A DNA stretch of 64,000 nucleotides from Alphaproteobacteria bacterium (lineage in GTDB: Bacteria; Pseudomonadota; Alphaproteobacteria; Caulobacterales; Aquidulcibacteraceae), in assembly GCA_027485915.1 (NCBI GenBank), contig JAIXQA010000010.1, positions 1 to 64,000 of the forward strand, written 5' to 3'. Position 1 is the first letter of the stretch. Each line of letters starts with the position of its first letter. The translations under genes were made by a program, and so were the position numbers. The notes beneath the pieces were generated by a model. The model did no database searches and was not told the DNA's origin. It was given only the letters and a program-made list of their open reading frames with translations. Below are positions 53,949 to 61,386 of this stretch, piece after piece.

Positions 53949-54362
53949 ATGTGGCCACGTAATCAATCTGTCGGAGCTGGCGGTGGACGCAGCACAGCCC
54001 CCGGCGGCGGGCTTTACACTGGTCCAGGCGGTGGAAGATCCAAAGAGCCAGGCGGCGGGCTCTATGATGGCCCTGGCGGGGGCTTGTATAAGGGTCCAGG
54101 CGGTGGGCTTTCCAATGGTCGTGGCGGTGGCTTGAGCCGTGAGCCAGGTGGCGGTCTTTATACCGGGCCAGGCGGCGGCCTCTATACCGGGCCGGGCGGT
54201 GGGCTCTCTCCCGAAATTGGCGGCGGAGCTTATGCGGGCCTCGAAGGGCCTATCTATATGAGCAATATTCCGCCTTGGGACGTCTTCCTGCAGATTCTTT
54301 GTGAAGATTATCCCCAATATGCGCACTTGGCCTATAAGATCGAAAGCGCGATCCGGCTTTAG
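53949..54362 (+). CDS. Tandem 8-residue GGG-repeat protein
   Basis: A 137-residue protein built from eleven in-phase 8-residue units of the form x-x-GGG-x-x-x (residues 9-96), for example GPGGGLYT and EPGGGLYD, plus a degenerate twelfth (GLEGPIYM). The C-terminal 33 residues (WDVFLQILCEDYPQYAHLAYKIESAIRL) form a separate helical domain. GGAGA lies 8 bases before the ATG, and there is no signal peptide. Comparable GGGL-repeat proteins occur in other bacteria, but no function is known to me. The regular units suggest a solenoid or propeller-like beta fold. A strong terminator follows. Confidence 0.75.
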   Translation: MWPRNQSVGAGGGRSTAPGGGLYTGPGGGRSKEPGGGLYDGPGGGLYKGPGGGLSNGRGGGLSREPGGGLYTGPGGGLYTGPGGGLSPEIGGGAYAGLEGPIYMSNIPPWDVFLQILCEDYPQYAHLAYKIESAIRL

Positions 54363-54387
54363 GGCACAAACCTAAGCCGAAGGATGA

Positions 54388-54415
54388 GGGCATCGCGCAT
54401 GCGATGCCCCTTTTT
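54388..54415 (+). terminator. Rho-independent terminator after the repeat-protein gene
   Basis: GGGCATCGC and GCGATGCCC form a perfect 9-bp stem around GCAT, followed by CTTTTT. It begins 26 bases past the stop of the GGG-repeat gene and lies just beyond the 3' end of the convergent OmpW gene. Confidence 0.88.
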
Positions 54416-54426
54416 ATTGTCAGCCA

Positions 54427-55074
54427 TCAGAACTTATAGCCGATCCCAATTGAAGCCACCCAAGGATCCAAAGTCACTTTGGATTTCAAGGCCCCGAAAT
54501 TAATCTTGGCATCGGTCTCAAAAGCAATGTGTTTTAAGTCGAGATTGACCGACCAAGGCCCTTTGGTGGCGAAATCGGCACCCACTTGCAAGGCATAACC
54601 AAAGTCATCTTTCAGATCGACATTAAAACCATTCTTGCCATCTTCAGAGGCAAACCAAATATAGGTGAGGCCTGCGCCGACATAAGGCGAGATACGCGAC
54701 TCTGTTGCAAAGTGGTATTTGGCGGTCAGAGTTGGAGGCACGTGCCACAAGTCTGACACCTCGATGTTGGTTGCCCCTCCAACAGCTTTTACTGTGTGGT
54801 TGCCAGAGCCTGCAATCAGTTCCAGCGAAACGGCGGGGGTCACATAATACTCAATCCCAATTGTTGGAACGACGGAATCATTGACCTTCACATTAAGACC
54901 CGTTGCCGCCCCTGCGGCGGTAAGGATCGCGCCACTTTCATCGGGAACAATACCGGTCAGGCGTAAATCCAGTTTGATGGTTCCAGCCGTGGGCGCTTTA
55001 AAGGCTTCTTGCGCAGAAGCTGCGCCCCCAGTCAATGTGACAGCGGCAAGTGCCGCAAATAATAGCTTTTTCAT
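54427..55074 (-). CDS. OmpW family outer-membrane protein
   Basis: A 215-residue eight-stranded OmpW-type barrel with signal peptide (KKLLFAALAAVTLTGGAASA-QE). Conserved features include DLRLTGIVPDESG near the start, PTIGIEYYVTPAVSLELIAG, WHVPPTLTAKYHF, ISPYVGAGLTYIWF and a C-terminal WVASIGIGYKF. OmpW forms a channel for small hydrophobic molecules. It is monocistronic and ends at the terminator it shares with the repeat-protein gene. Confidence 0.9.
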   Translation of the reverse strand: MKKLLFAALAAVTLTGGAASAQEAFKAPTAGTIKLDLRLTGIVPDESGAILTAAGAATGLNVKVNDSVVPTIGIEYYVTPAVSLELIAGSGNHTVKAVGGATNIEVSDLWHVPPTLTAKYHFATESRISPYVGAGLTYIWFASEDGKNGFNVDLKDDFGYALQVGADFATKGPWSVNLDLKHIAFETDAKINFGALKSKVTLDPWVASIGIGYKF

Positions 55075-55252
55075 GTACGTCCCCTCGTCGGAAAGCTCTC
55101 AGATCAAGTCTGAAATCGTCCCTGCTTGTGGGCGTATGGGCAGCTTAAATCGATTTGACACTTTGCCGCGCGGCCTCATGACGCAGGCGTCATCTTTTAA
55201 GGCACAGCCGATAGCTGCGTTTGGCGCGTCTGAATCGTTTTGGGGTTTTCGC

Positions 55253-56035
55253 TTAAAGCGCGCGTTCGACCATCATGGTCTTGATCTCGCCAATGGCCTT
55301 GGCGGGATTGAGGCCTTTTGGACAGACTTGGGCACAATTCATGATCGTGTGGCAACGATAGAGCCGGAATGGGTCCTCGAGATTATCGAGACGCTTGCCT
55401 TTCTCCTCGTCACGGCTATCGATCAGCCAGCGATAGGCTTGCAATAGCACAGCTGGGCCTAAATAACGGTCACCATTCCACCAATAGGATGGGCAAGAGG
55501 TCGAACAACAGGCACACAGAATGCACTCATAAAGACCGTCCATCTTTTCGCGATCTTCTGGGCTCTGCTTCCATTCCTTTTCCGGTGCAGGCGTCGTCGT
55601 CTGCATGTAAGGCTCAATGGAGGCATATTGCGCGTAGAAATTCGTCAAATCTGGAACCAAATCCTTGATGACCGGCATATGTGGCAGCGGACTGACTGAC
55701 AAGGTGTCACCTGGAATCTCGTCATGGCCCTTGGTGCAGGCCAAAGTATTACGGCCACCAATATTCATTGCACATGACCCGCAGACACCTTCGCGGCACG
55801 AACGGCGGAAGGTCAGGGTGGCATCCATCGTGCTTTTGATATGGATCAGCGCATCCAGCACCATGGGGCCACATTGATCAACGGCCACATCATAGGTATC
55901 CCAGCGGGGGTTTTGGCCTGTTTCTGGGTCGTAGCGGTAAATCTTAAATGTCCGCACTTTCTTAGCGCCGGCGGGGGCAGGATAGTGCTTGCCCTTGGTC
56001 ACCCGAGAATTGGCTGGAAGTGTAAGCTGTACCAT
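55253..56035 (-). CDS. sdhB: Succinate dehydrogenase iron-sulfur subunit
   Basis: A 260-residue subunit B of complex II, which carries electrons from SdhA flavin to ubiquinone. The [2Fe-2S] site is in [16 protein letters not shown], the [4Fe-4S] in [12 protein letters not shown], and the [3Fe-4S] in [14 protein letters not shown]. The length and end ([13 protein letters not shown]) are normal. The gene stands alone: sdhA, sdhC and sdhD are not adjacent, and the upstream gene ends with its own terminator, so the other subunits must lie outside this window. Confidence 0.95.
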   Translation of the reverse strand: MVQLTLPANSRVTKGKHYPAPAGAKKVRTFKIYRYDPETGQNPRWDTYDVAVDQCGPMVLDALIHIKSTMDATLTFRRSCREGVCGSCAMNIGGRNTLACTKGHDEIPGDTLSVSPLPHMPVIKDLVPDLTNFYAQYASIEPYMQTTTPAPEKEWKQSPEDREKMDGLYECILCACCSTSCPSYWWNGDRYLGPAVLLQAYRWLIDSRDEEKGKRLDNLEDPFRLYRCHTIMNCAQVCPKGLNPAKAIGEIKTMMVERAL

Positions 56036-56137
56036 GCGACGCGTATCCTCATACCGACTGCGGTAGATGTGACATAGTCCAAGTCACAAGCTTCGGCAAA
56101 GGGTTAGGGGCGCTCGAGTGCAGTAAGGTGCCACCCG

Positions 56138-56174
56138 AAAAAGAAAAAGGCAGGTGGCCGATCGCGCACCTGCC
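56138..56174 (-). terminator. Rho-independent terminator of the decarboxylase gene
   Basis: On the minus strand GGCAGGTG and CACCTGCC form a perfect 8-bp stem with a 10-base GC-rich loop, followed by TTTTTCTTTTT. It lies 27 bases beyond the decarboxylase stop and separates it from sdhB. Confidence 0.9.
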
Positions 56175-56200
56175 CAGTTCAATCGAAGACCCAGAATATA

Positions 56201-57397
56201 TTAGGCTTTTGCGAACCGGCTGACACGCTCGGCGGCACGCGCTGGACGGGGGAACATCGAAGCATGCGGTGCATCTTCTGCGATGACATCCACGCTCTCA
56301 CCATAGCCATTAAAGCGGGTGGCCATCGCAACGCCGTAAGCGCCTAACATGCCGATTTCGATCCAATCGCCTTCACCAATATCAGCTGGCAATCGGAAAG
56401 GCCCCTTAGCGGCATCCATGGAGTCACACGTCGGCCCATAGAAGCGGAAATCCGCCAACTTAGACTGTGCACCGCCTTCTGGACGGATCAAGGTAACCGG
56501 ATACACCCAATTGACGTGGGTCGCATCAAACAGATTCCCATACGACCCGTCGTTGATATAGAGTGCATCACCCTTACGCAGGTCCACCTTGACGACAATC
56601 GAGGTTGCTTCGGCGACCAATGCGCGGCCTGGCTCAGCCCACAGCTTACAATTCATCGTCACCGGCATGGCATCAAAAACACGATGAATCTCATCCACGA
56701 AGTTCTGCATCGGTGGTGGGTTCATGCCGGGATAAATGGAAGGGAAGCCACCGCCAACATCAACCACATCAATGGTCACACCAGCTTGGATGATGAGTTG
56801 CGAGACCTCGCGAAGCGCGGCGCGCCATGCGCTGGGGTTCATGCATTGGCTACCGACATGGAAGGAGACACCCAAATCTTCTTGGGTTGCAGCACGGGCT
56901 TGGCGCAACAAGGTTACGGCCTCCTCGCCCATGGCACCAAATTTGGCCTCCAACTTCAAGCTGGCATCCGCATTGCTAACGCGCAAGCGCACGACGAAGG
57001 TGAGATCTTTGGCTCCGCCGGTCTCATCAAGAATCTTCTGCAGCTCTTCCACGCTGTCTAACGCAAATATGCGGCAGTCAAACTCATGATAGGCGCGCGC
57101 AATCGCGGCACGACTTTTCACAGGATGCATGAAGGCCAAAGTTGCGCTTGGGAACATGTCCCGCACCAGTTTGCATTCATTGACCGAAGCCACGTCGAAA
57201 TGACGCACGCCCTCGCGCCACAAGGCTTCGAGTACCCATGGTGAAGGGTTTGCTTTCACGGCGTAAAGAATATCGCCCTCGAACGAATCGAGGAACCAAC
57301 GTGCCGCCGCCCGAACAAGATGCGGACGGTTGACAGCCAAAGGCACATCCGGACGCAGCTTCACGACAGCGTCGTGCGCAGAATTGAAGTGATCCAT
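56201..57397 (-). CDS. speF: Ornithine/lysine decarboxylase (type III fold)
   Basis: A 398-residue alanine racemase-fold PLP decarboxylase making putrescine or cadaverine. The PLP lysine is Lys48 (LYAVKANPSPW), HVGSQ and EPGRALVAEA bind the phosphate and cofactor, and the substrate-site Cys is in GPTCDSMD. Alphaproteobacterial members often accept ornithine and lysine. AGGGGGG lies 6 bases before the ATG. A long speF-like leader upstream suggests regulation by polyamine or amino acid supply; the gene name follows that association and should be read as functional class, not orthology to E. coli speF. Confidence 0.88.
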   Translation of the reverse strand: MDHFNSAHDAVVKLRPDVPLAVNRPHLVRAAARWFLDSFEGDILYAVKANPSPWVLEALWREGVRHFDVASVNECKLVRDMFPSATLAFMHPVKSRAAIARAYHEFDCRIFALDSVEELQKILDETGGAKDLTFVVRLRVSNADASLKLEAKFGAMGEEAVTLLRQARAATQEDLGVSFHVGSQCMNPSAWRAALREVSQLIIQAGVTIDVVDVGGGFPSIYPGMNPPPMQNFVDEIHRVFDAMPVTMNCKLWAEPGRALVAEATSIVVKVDLRKGDALYINDGSYGNLFDATHVNWVYPVTLIRPEGGAQSKLADFRFYGPTCDSMDAAKGPFRLPADIGEGDWIEIGMLGAYGVAMATRFNGYGESVDVIAEDAPHASMFPRPARAAERVSRFAKA

Positions 57398-57650
57398 GCG
57401 GACCCCCCTATGATCTAAACCCAGGCCGGCGTTAGTCGGACATGCTAGGCAAAAATCGGAACCCCGATCCTTACCCGGATGTAAGTCAGGTCCGCCCTTG
57501 GAAGCTTACGCCGGAAGCGGGGATGGAAGCCGCTGCCGTGTGGCCTGGGCCCGAGGGGGCGTTAGTGGACTGGATGCTGTTTCCAGGTCCGCCGGAAGAA
57601 GCGCGTATAAGGCTATTTTTCCGTGGCGCAATCGTTTTTTTCACCCAAAA
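57398..57650 (-). ncRNA. speF-like leader RNA of the decarboxylase gene
   Basis: A 250-base untranslated leader on the minus strand with no credible frame. It contains two copies of GGCGGACCTG (57487-57496 and 57584-57593) and two of CTTCCGGCG (57509-57517 and 57590-57598), with GTAAGCTTCC and TTACATCCGG between. Nearer the gene a short hairpin ATCGG-GGTT-CCGAT runs into TTTTT (57451-57468), resembling an attenuator. The element fits the speF RNA motif known upstream of alphaproteobacterial ornithine decarboxylase genes. Bases 57651-57816 are A+T-rich and should hold the promoter. Confidence 0.7.
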
Positions 57651-57816
57651 AAGCAGCGCGCAAAAAACTGTTAAAAAAGTTATGTTATTCAGAAATTTAG
57701 GAGTGTTTTTCTGCTGCGAATAATTCAGCCATTTGGGAAGGAAAGCGCAAAGCCATCCCCCAGTGTGAAATTAGGTCAGACTGACCGGAGCCTAAATTTC
57801 CGTCGATGGACCAGTT

Positions 57817-58320
57817 TTAGACCTTAGTTTGCAGGTCCTTGCGACGCTCGTTGCCACCATAATTGGGATCGGGCCGGCGGCGTCGATCTGGACCAAAATA
57901 ATTCTTACTCTTCACGAAATTGCGGGGCTTGTTCACAATTAAGGTCAAGCGCTCCATCAAGCTCTTCGCGGTGACCGGCTTCACCAAAAACTCATTCACA
58001 CCGGCGTCCCGCGCAGCACTGACCCGGGAACGCTCGGAATGGCCTGTAATCATGATGATCGGCAGGAAAGGGTTCGGGCTATCGTCGCTTGTCCGGATCA
58101 TTTTGGTGAACTCAACACCATCAATCAAAGGCATTGCCAAATCGACGAGAAGCAAGTCAACCGAACTTGCCTTCATGTATTCAAAAGCTTCAACCGGGTC
58201 GGAGGCTTCTTTGATGTCATTGACACCTGCCGCGCGCAGCAACTCTTTCAGGATTCCACGCATATGCTGATTATCATCGACAATCAGTATGGTTATGGGA
58301 ATCGATGTGGATGCAGCCAA
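57817..58320 (-). CDS. CheY-like response regulator with GPDRR tail
   Basis: A 167-residue single-receiver regulator. Asp15/16 (LIVDDN), phospho-Asp60 (LLVDLAMPLIDG), Thr in ITGHS and Lys in FLVKPVTAKS are all present. The 45-residue tail has FGPDRRRRPDPN and GNERRKDL, the same signature as the third CheY-like protein of the che operon (40780). The start is a TTG with GGAG 10 bases upstream. It is monocistronic and no kinase is adjacent, so the partner is unknown. Confidence 0.85.
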   Translation of the reverse strand: MAASTSIPITILIVDDNQHMRGILKELLRAAGVNDIKEASDPVEAFEYMKASSVDLLLVDLAMPLIDGVEFTKMIRTSDDSPNPFLPIIMITGHSERSRVSAARDAGVNEFLVKPVTAKSLMERLTLIVNKPRNFVKSKNYFGPDRRRRPDPNYGGNERRKDLQTKV

Positions 58321-58447
58321 AGCACAAGTTCTCCAAGGTCGCGAAACTGATACCCGAAGAAATAATTAGCGCAAGAGTACGGGTTCAGATCAACTGAGAA
58401 GTATTCCAGCCATTTCACGCGGTACGCAATCTAAAAGGATCGATTGC

Positions 58448-59398
58448 TTAAATGCCGAGCGCCCGGGTCGTTTCGACCGTGAGACTACCACCACCTGGTA
58501 GACCTGTTGCTTGCTGGAAAGCTGCAAGGGCTTGCTTAGTCTTTGGCCCGATAATGCCATCAATCGGGCCATGATACAGCTTGCGGGCGGCAAGGGCGCG
58601 CTGAACAGCTTGGATCGATTGCTTGCCCTCTGGTGTGTCAACACACACAACGGCTATCCACTCATAACGCTCTGGCGTGACTTCTACGTCGCGCTGCATG
58701 GTACCTGTCCGCGGCTCAACCTTGGTACGGATCTCACGGGCTGGCTCAACCAAAGTATCAATCTTGAGATCTTTTGTTTCTGCCTGAACCATAACTTCGC
58801 GTACAGAAGGCGGTGTTACGAGATGACGACGCACGATCGTCTCTTCGACTGCGGGTATAGTTTCACGCGTCACTTGAGCCGGCGTGATCTGAACTTCACG
58901 CTGCATGACAGCGGTCTTGGCTGGTTCCTCGACCAGACAAAAAACTTCGCCCGTGGCCGCATCAATGCGGCGCACATTTGAGCCCTTGCTACCGGGACGC
59001 CAAACCAGTCGTGGCTCGCGGATCACCACTGTTACGGGACGGGTTCCAATCACGGCCGGGGAAGCACGCAAGCGCTCATGGGCAGGACGAACAACGATCT
59101 TTTGCTGTTCAGTCCGGAAGGTGGGTGGGGTAACGACATAATCCTTGTAGGCGTCACTCAATTGGAACGTCTTGACTTCGGATTTGAACACCGGATCGCG
59201 CACTTGCACACTTTCATGCGCATCACGAATAACGACAGACATCGCTTCGTTCCGATAGGTTGCAGGAACTAGAACGCGCGCGAAGCATTGTCCGGCCTTT
59301 GCTTGGGCGGGCAATTGCAAATCCATCGGCTGTTGTGCCGATGCAAGGGCTGGGACCAGCAAGCATGCCGATGCAGACCAAAGGGCGATGCGTTTCAT
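58448..59398 (-). CDS. Exported peptidoglycan-binding domain protein
   Basis: A 316-residue periplasmic protein. It has a signal peptide (MKRIALWSASACLLVPALASA-QQ), a repetitive middle of short beta units around motifs such as VVTPPTFRTEQQKIVVRPAHERL, VMQREVQITPAQVTRETIP and TMQRDVEVTPERYEW, and a C-terminal PG_binding_1 domain (IQAVQRALAARKLYHGPIDGIIGPKTKQALAAFQQATGL, about 255-300). It probably anchors to murein. ATG at 59398 has AAGGT about 8 bases upstream; the longer frame from 59446 has no signal peptide. Confidence 0.85.
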   Translation of the reverse strand: MKRIALWSASACLLVPALASAQQPMDLQLPAQAKAGQCFARVLVPATYRNEAMSVVIRDAHESVQVRDPVFKSEVKTFQLSDAYKDYVVTPPTFRTEQQKIVVRPAHERLRASPAVIGTRPVTVVIREPRLVWRPGSKGSNVRRIDAATGEVFCLVEEPAKTAVMQREVQITPAQVTRETIPAVEETIVRRHLVTPPSVREVMVQAETKDLKIDTLVEPAREIRTKVEPRTGTMQRDVEVTPERYEWIAVVCVDTPEGKQSIQAVQRALAARKLYHGPIDGIIGPKTKQALAAFQQATGLPGGGSLTVETTRALGI

Positions 59399-59720
59399 TG
59401 ATGCGACCTTACAAACAAGACTTGGTGCGATTATGCAGATATTCACGCGGTGGTTACCATGAGCAGAAAGTCACTTTGAACGTATAAAGTCAATAAAAAT
59501 CATGTATATACATGATAATGGTGTAATATTTGCTTAGATCTTCCCTTTAATGGAGAAGTTAGCACCTAAACAAGACAAATGATCTAATTCGAAGACCTCA
59601 TGGAAATCAGCCAAACGGGTGCTGACCATAAAGGCTGCGATTCTGCGCTCAATCCGCTGCTTCGCTTGAACCGCATGCACAAAAGCGCCTAAGCTTAGCT
59701 GGCAAAAGAAGGCTGAAAAA
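59399..59720. other. Divergent intergenic region with a perfect palindrome
   Basis: The 322 bases between the peptidoglycan-binding and HAD genes contain an 18-bp palindrome (59499-59516) in an A+T-rich stretch. A 30-residue plus-strand frame at 59600-59692 lacks support. Beyond this nothing was recognised. Confidence 0.45.
59499..59516. promoter_or_regulatory. 18-bp perfect palindrome (candidate operator)
   Basis: ATCATGTATATACATGAT is a perfect palindrome about 100 bases upstream of the minus-strand peptidoglycan-binding gene and 205 bases upstream of the plus-strand HAD gene. Its form is that of a dimeric regulator's operator, and its central GTATATAC echoes the palindrome at 26283-26294. 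No regulator gene lies nearby. Confidence 0.5.
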
Positions 59721-60368
59721 ATGGTTGGAGCGGCTGCAGTGATTTGGGACTTTGGTGGGGTTTTAACCTCCTCGCCGTTTGAAGCCTTCGCCCGGTATGA
59801 GCGGCAAAATGGTTTGCCTGAAAATTTCATTCGCCAAGTCAACAGCGTAAACCCAGATACCAATGCTTGGGCGCTGTTTGAGCGGGCCGAAATTGATGCC
59901 GCAACATTTGACGCTTTGTTCACCACAGAAAGCCTTGCGTTGGGCCATAAAGTAGCCGGGCGAGACGTGCTGGCCTTGCTGGCAGGTGAATTACGACCTC
60001 GCGCAATTGCCGCGCTCAAGTCGCTTAAAGGCACCTATCGCTTGGGCTGCATTACCAATAATGTGCCCGTTGGCCATGGTGCAGGGATGGCTGGAACAAA
60101 GGAAAAGGCCCAAGCCGTCGGCGAAGTCATGGCCATTTTCGACCATGTGATTGAGAGCTCCAAAGTTGGAATCCGAAAGCCAGACCCCCGCATCTACCAG
60201 ATGATGTGCGAAGCGCTTGAGGTAGAACCCTCGGCTTGTATCTATCTTGACGATTTGGGGATCAATCTAAAGCCCGCCGCAGCCATAGGAATGGCGACCA
60301 TTAAGGTAACTTCAGAAGCGCAATTACTCGAAGAGCTGGGCGGTCTTTTGGGCCGCGCTTTGATTTAG
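59721..60368 (+). CDS. HAD superfamily hydrolase
   Basis: A 215-residue haloacid dehalogenase-like phosphatase of subfamily IA. Motif I is VIWDFGGVLTSSP (nucleophile Asp10), motif II CITNNVP, motif III SKVGIRKPDPRIY and motif IV ACIYLDDLGINL. The second Asp of motif I is replaced by Gly (DFGGV), a variant typical of the acyl-CoA dehydrogenase-associated and epoxide hydrolase-associated HAD group. Substrate unknown. AAGAAGG lies about 9 bases before the ATG. It converges on the radical SAM gene with a 4-base overlap of stops. Confidence 0.87.
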   Translation: MVGAAAVIWDFGGVLTSSPFEAFARYERQNGLPENFIRQVNSVNPDTNAWALFERAEIDAATFDALFTTESLALGHKVAGRDVLALLAGELRPRAIAALKSLKGTYRLGCITNNVPVGHGAGMAGTKEKAQAVGEVMAIFDHVIESSKVGIRKPDPRIYQMMCEALEVEPSACIYLDDLGINLKPAAAIGMATIKVTSEAQLLEELGGLLGRALI

Positions 60369-61306
60369 GCCGAACAAGAGCCACCACCCAACACGCAGAA
60401 TTTTGCGCAATGGGGATGGTTCAAGCGTACGTGTCCAAGGCTTCCTGCCAAGGTCTCACCTAATTCGAACGCGGGCTCATAAGGCAGGAGGGTACAGGGC
60501 AGAACTACCGGTGCCGCCCCGCCCTTGCGTTTGACGATCATGCGAGAGCTCGCACACATCAGGCCTTTCGGATCGACCCCCAATATTCCCCAACAGGAAG
60601 GGGTAATCTCTGGTACATCGACTCGTGCATCCATTTCGGGAAAAAGAACCAGGGACAAAGGCGTCTCGACGTCAATCGGCCACTTGCGCTCTGCCACCAA
60701 AGTTCGAAAGCCCGCTTGGCTGGCGTCATGGCTTTCACCCCACAAAGTACGCCCGGCGATGGCGAGTTTTGCGCCGTGGGCCGCTAGCCAATCAAGACCC
60801 TGACACGTCTCTTCAAAACCACCCTCGCCCCGCTCCTGATCATGAAAGCTCGCGCTCCAATGGTCGAGGCTGACGCGAAAGGTCAATTGATCGCCAAACC
60901 GCGCAATGAGTCCCTTGATACCCTCCTGCACACGCGGCCGCATCATGGGTCGCATGGCGTTGGTCAACAGGAGAACAGGATGCCCACGATCTAAAGATAG
61001 CGTCAGAATTTCGATGATGTCTGGATTGAGGAAGGGCTCACCGCCCGTGAAGCCAATCTCGACAGGCCCGGGCTGTATGGCTGCCAGCTCATCGAGAAAG
61101 GGCACCACGTCATCAGGTGTTAAATAGACCAATCGGTCGTTCGTGGGCGAGCTTTCGATATAGCAATTGAGGCAGGTGATATTGCACAAAGTGCCGGTGT
61201 TGAACCAAAGCGTCTGAAAGCCATCAAAGGCTACGAATGCGCGTTCCTCCCCTTTCGCTGTGCGCAATGGATCTTGGAATTTCAAAGAGGATAGCGTGGC
61301 TTGCAT
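60365..61306 (-). CDS. Radical SAM protein, function unassigned
   Basis: A 313-residue radical SAM enzyme. The [4Fe-4S] motif C-x3-C-x2-C is in TLCNITCLNCYIES (about residue 42), followed by the SAM-binding GFTGGEPFLNPDI. The C-terminus has three more cysteines in PHCAKFCVLGGGSC, spaced as an auxiliary iron-sulfur (SPASM/twitch-like) site, and others in SCWGILG and PCTLLPY. ATG at 61306 is preferred to a TTG at 61336. No precursor peptide or partner enzyme is adjacent; the neighbour is a convergent HAD gene. The reaction is unknown. Confidence 0.8.
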   Translation of the reverse strand: MQATLSSLKFQDPLRTAKGEERAFVAFDGFQTLWFNTGTLCNITCLNCYIESSPTNDRLVYLTPDDVVPFLDELAAIQPGPVEIGFTGGEPFLNPDIIEILTLSLDRGHPVLLLTNAMRPMMRPRVQEGIKGLIARFGDQLTFRVSLDHWSASFHDQERGEGGFEETCQGLDWLAAHGAKLAIAGRTLWGESHDASQAGFRTLVAERKWPIDVETPLSLVLFPEMDARVDVPEITPSCWGILGVDPKGLMCASSRMIVKRKGGAAPVVLPCTLLPYEPAFELGETLAGSLGHVRLNHPHCAKFCVLGGGSCSA

Positions 61307-61386
61307 AAAAACATCCGTCGTCTCAGCAGGTTCCAACCTATGACATAGGTTGGAACAATCAAGCTATCCCTTGGCGAGTGTCCAGT

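Noticed and set aside
53913-54326. A minus-strand frame with Ala/Pro/Trp repeats
   Set aside because: It is the antisense of the GGG-repeat gene, so its periodicity is inherited. The plus-strand frame has the ribosome site, terminator and non-repeat C-terminal domain.
57442-57723. A 93-residue plus-strand frame upstream of the decarboxylase
   Set aside because: It lies antisense to the speF-like leader, starts without a convincing ribosome site and has no family resemblance.
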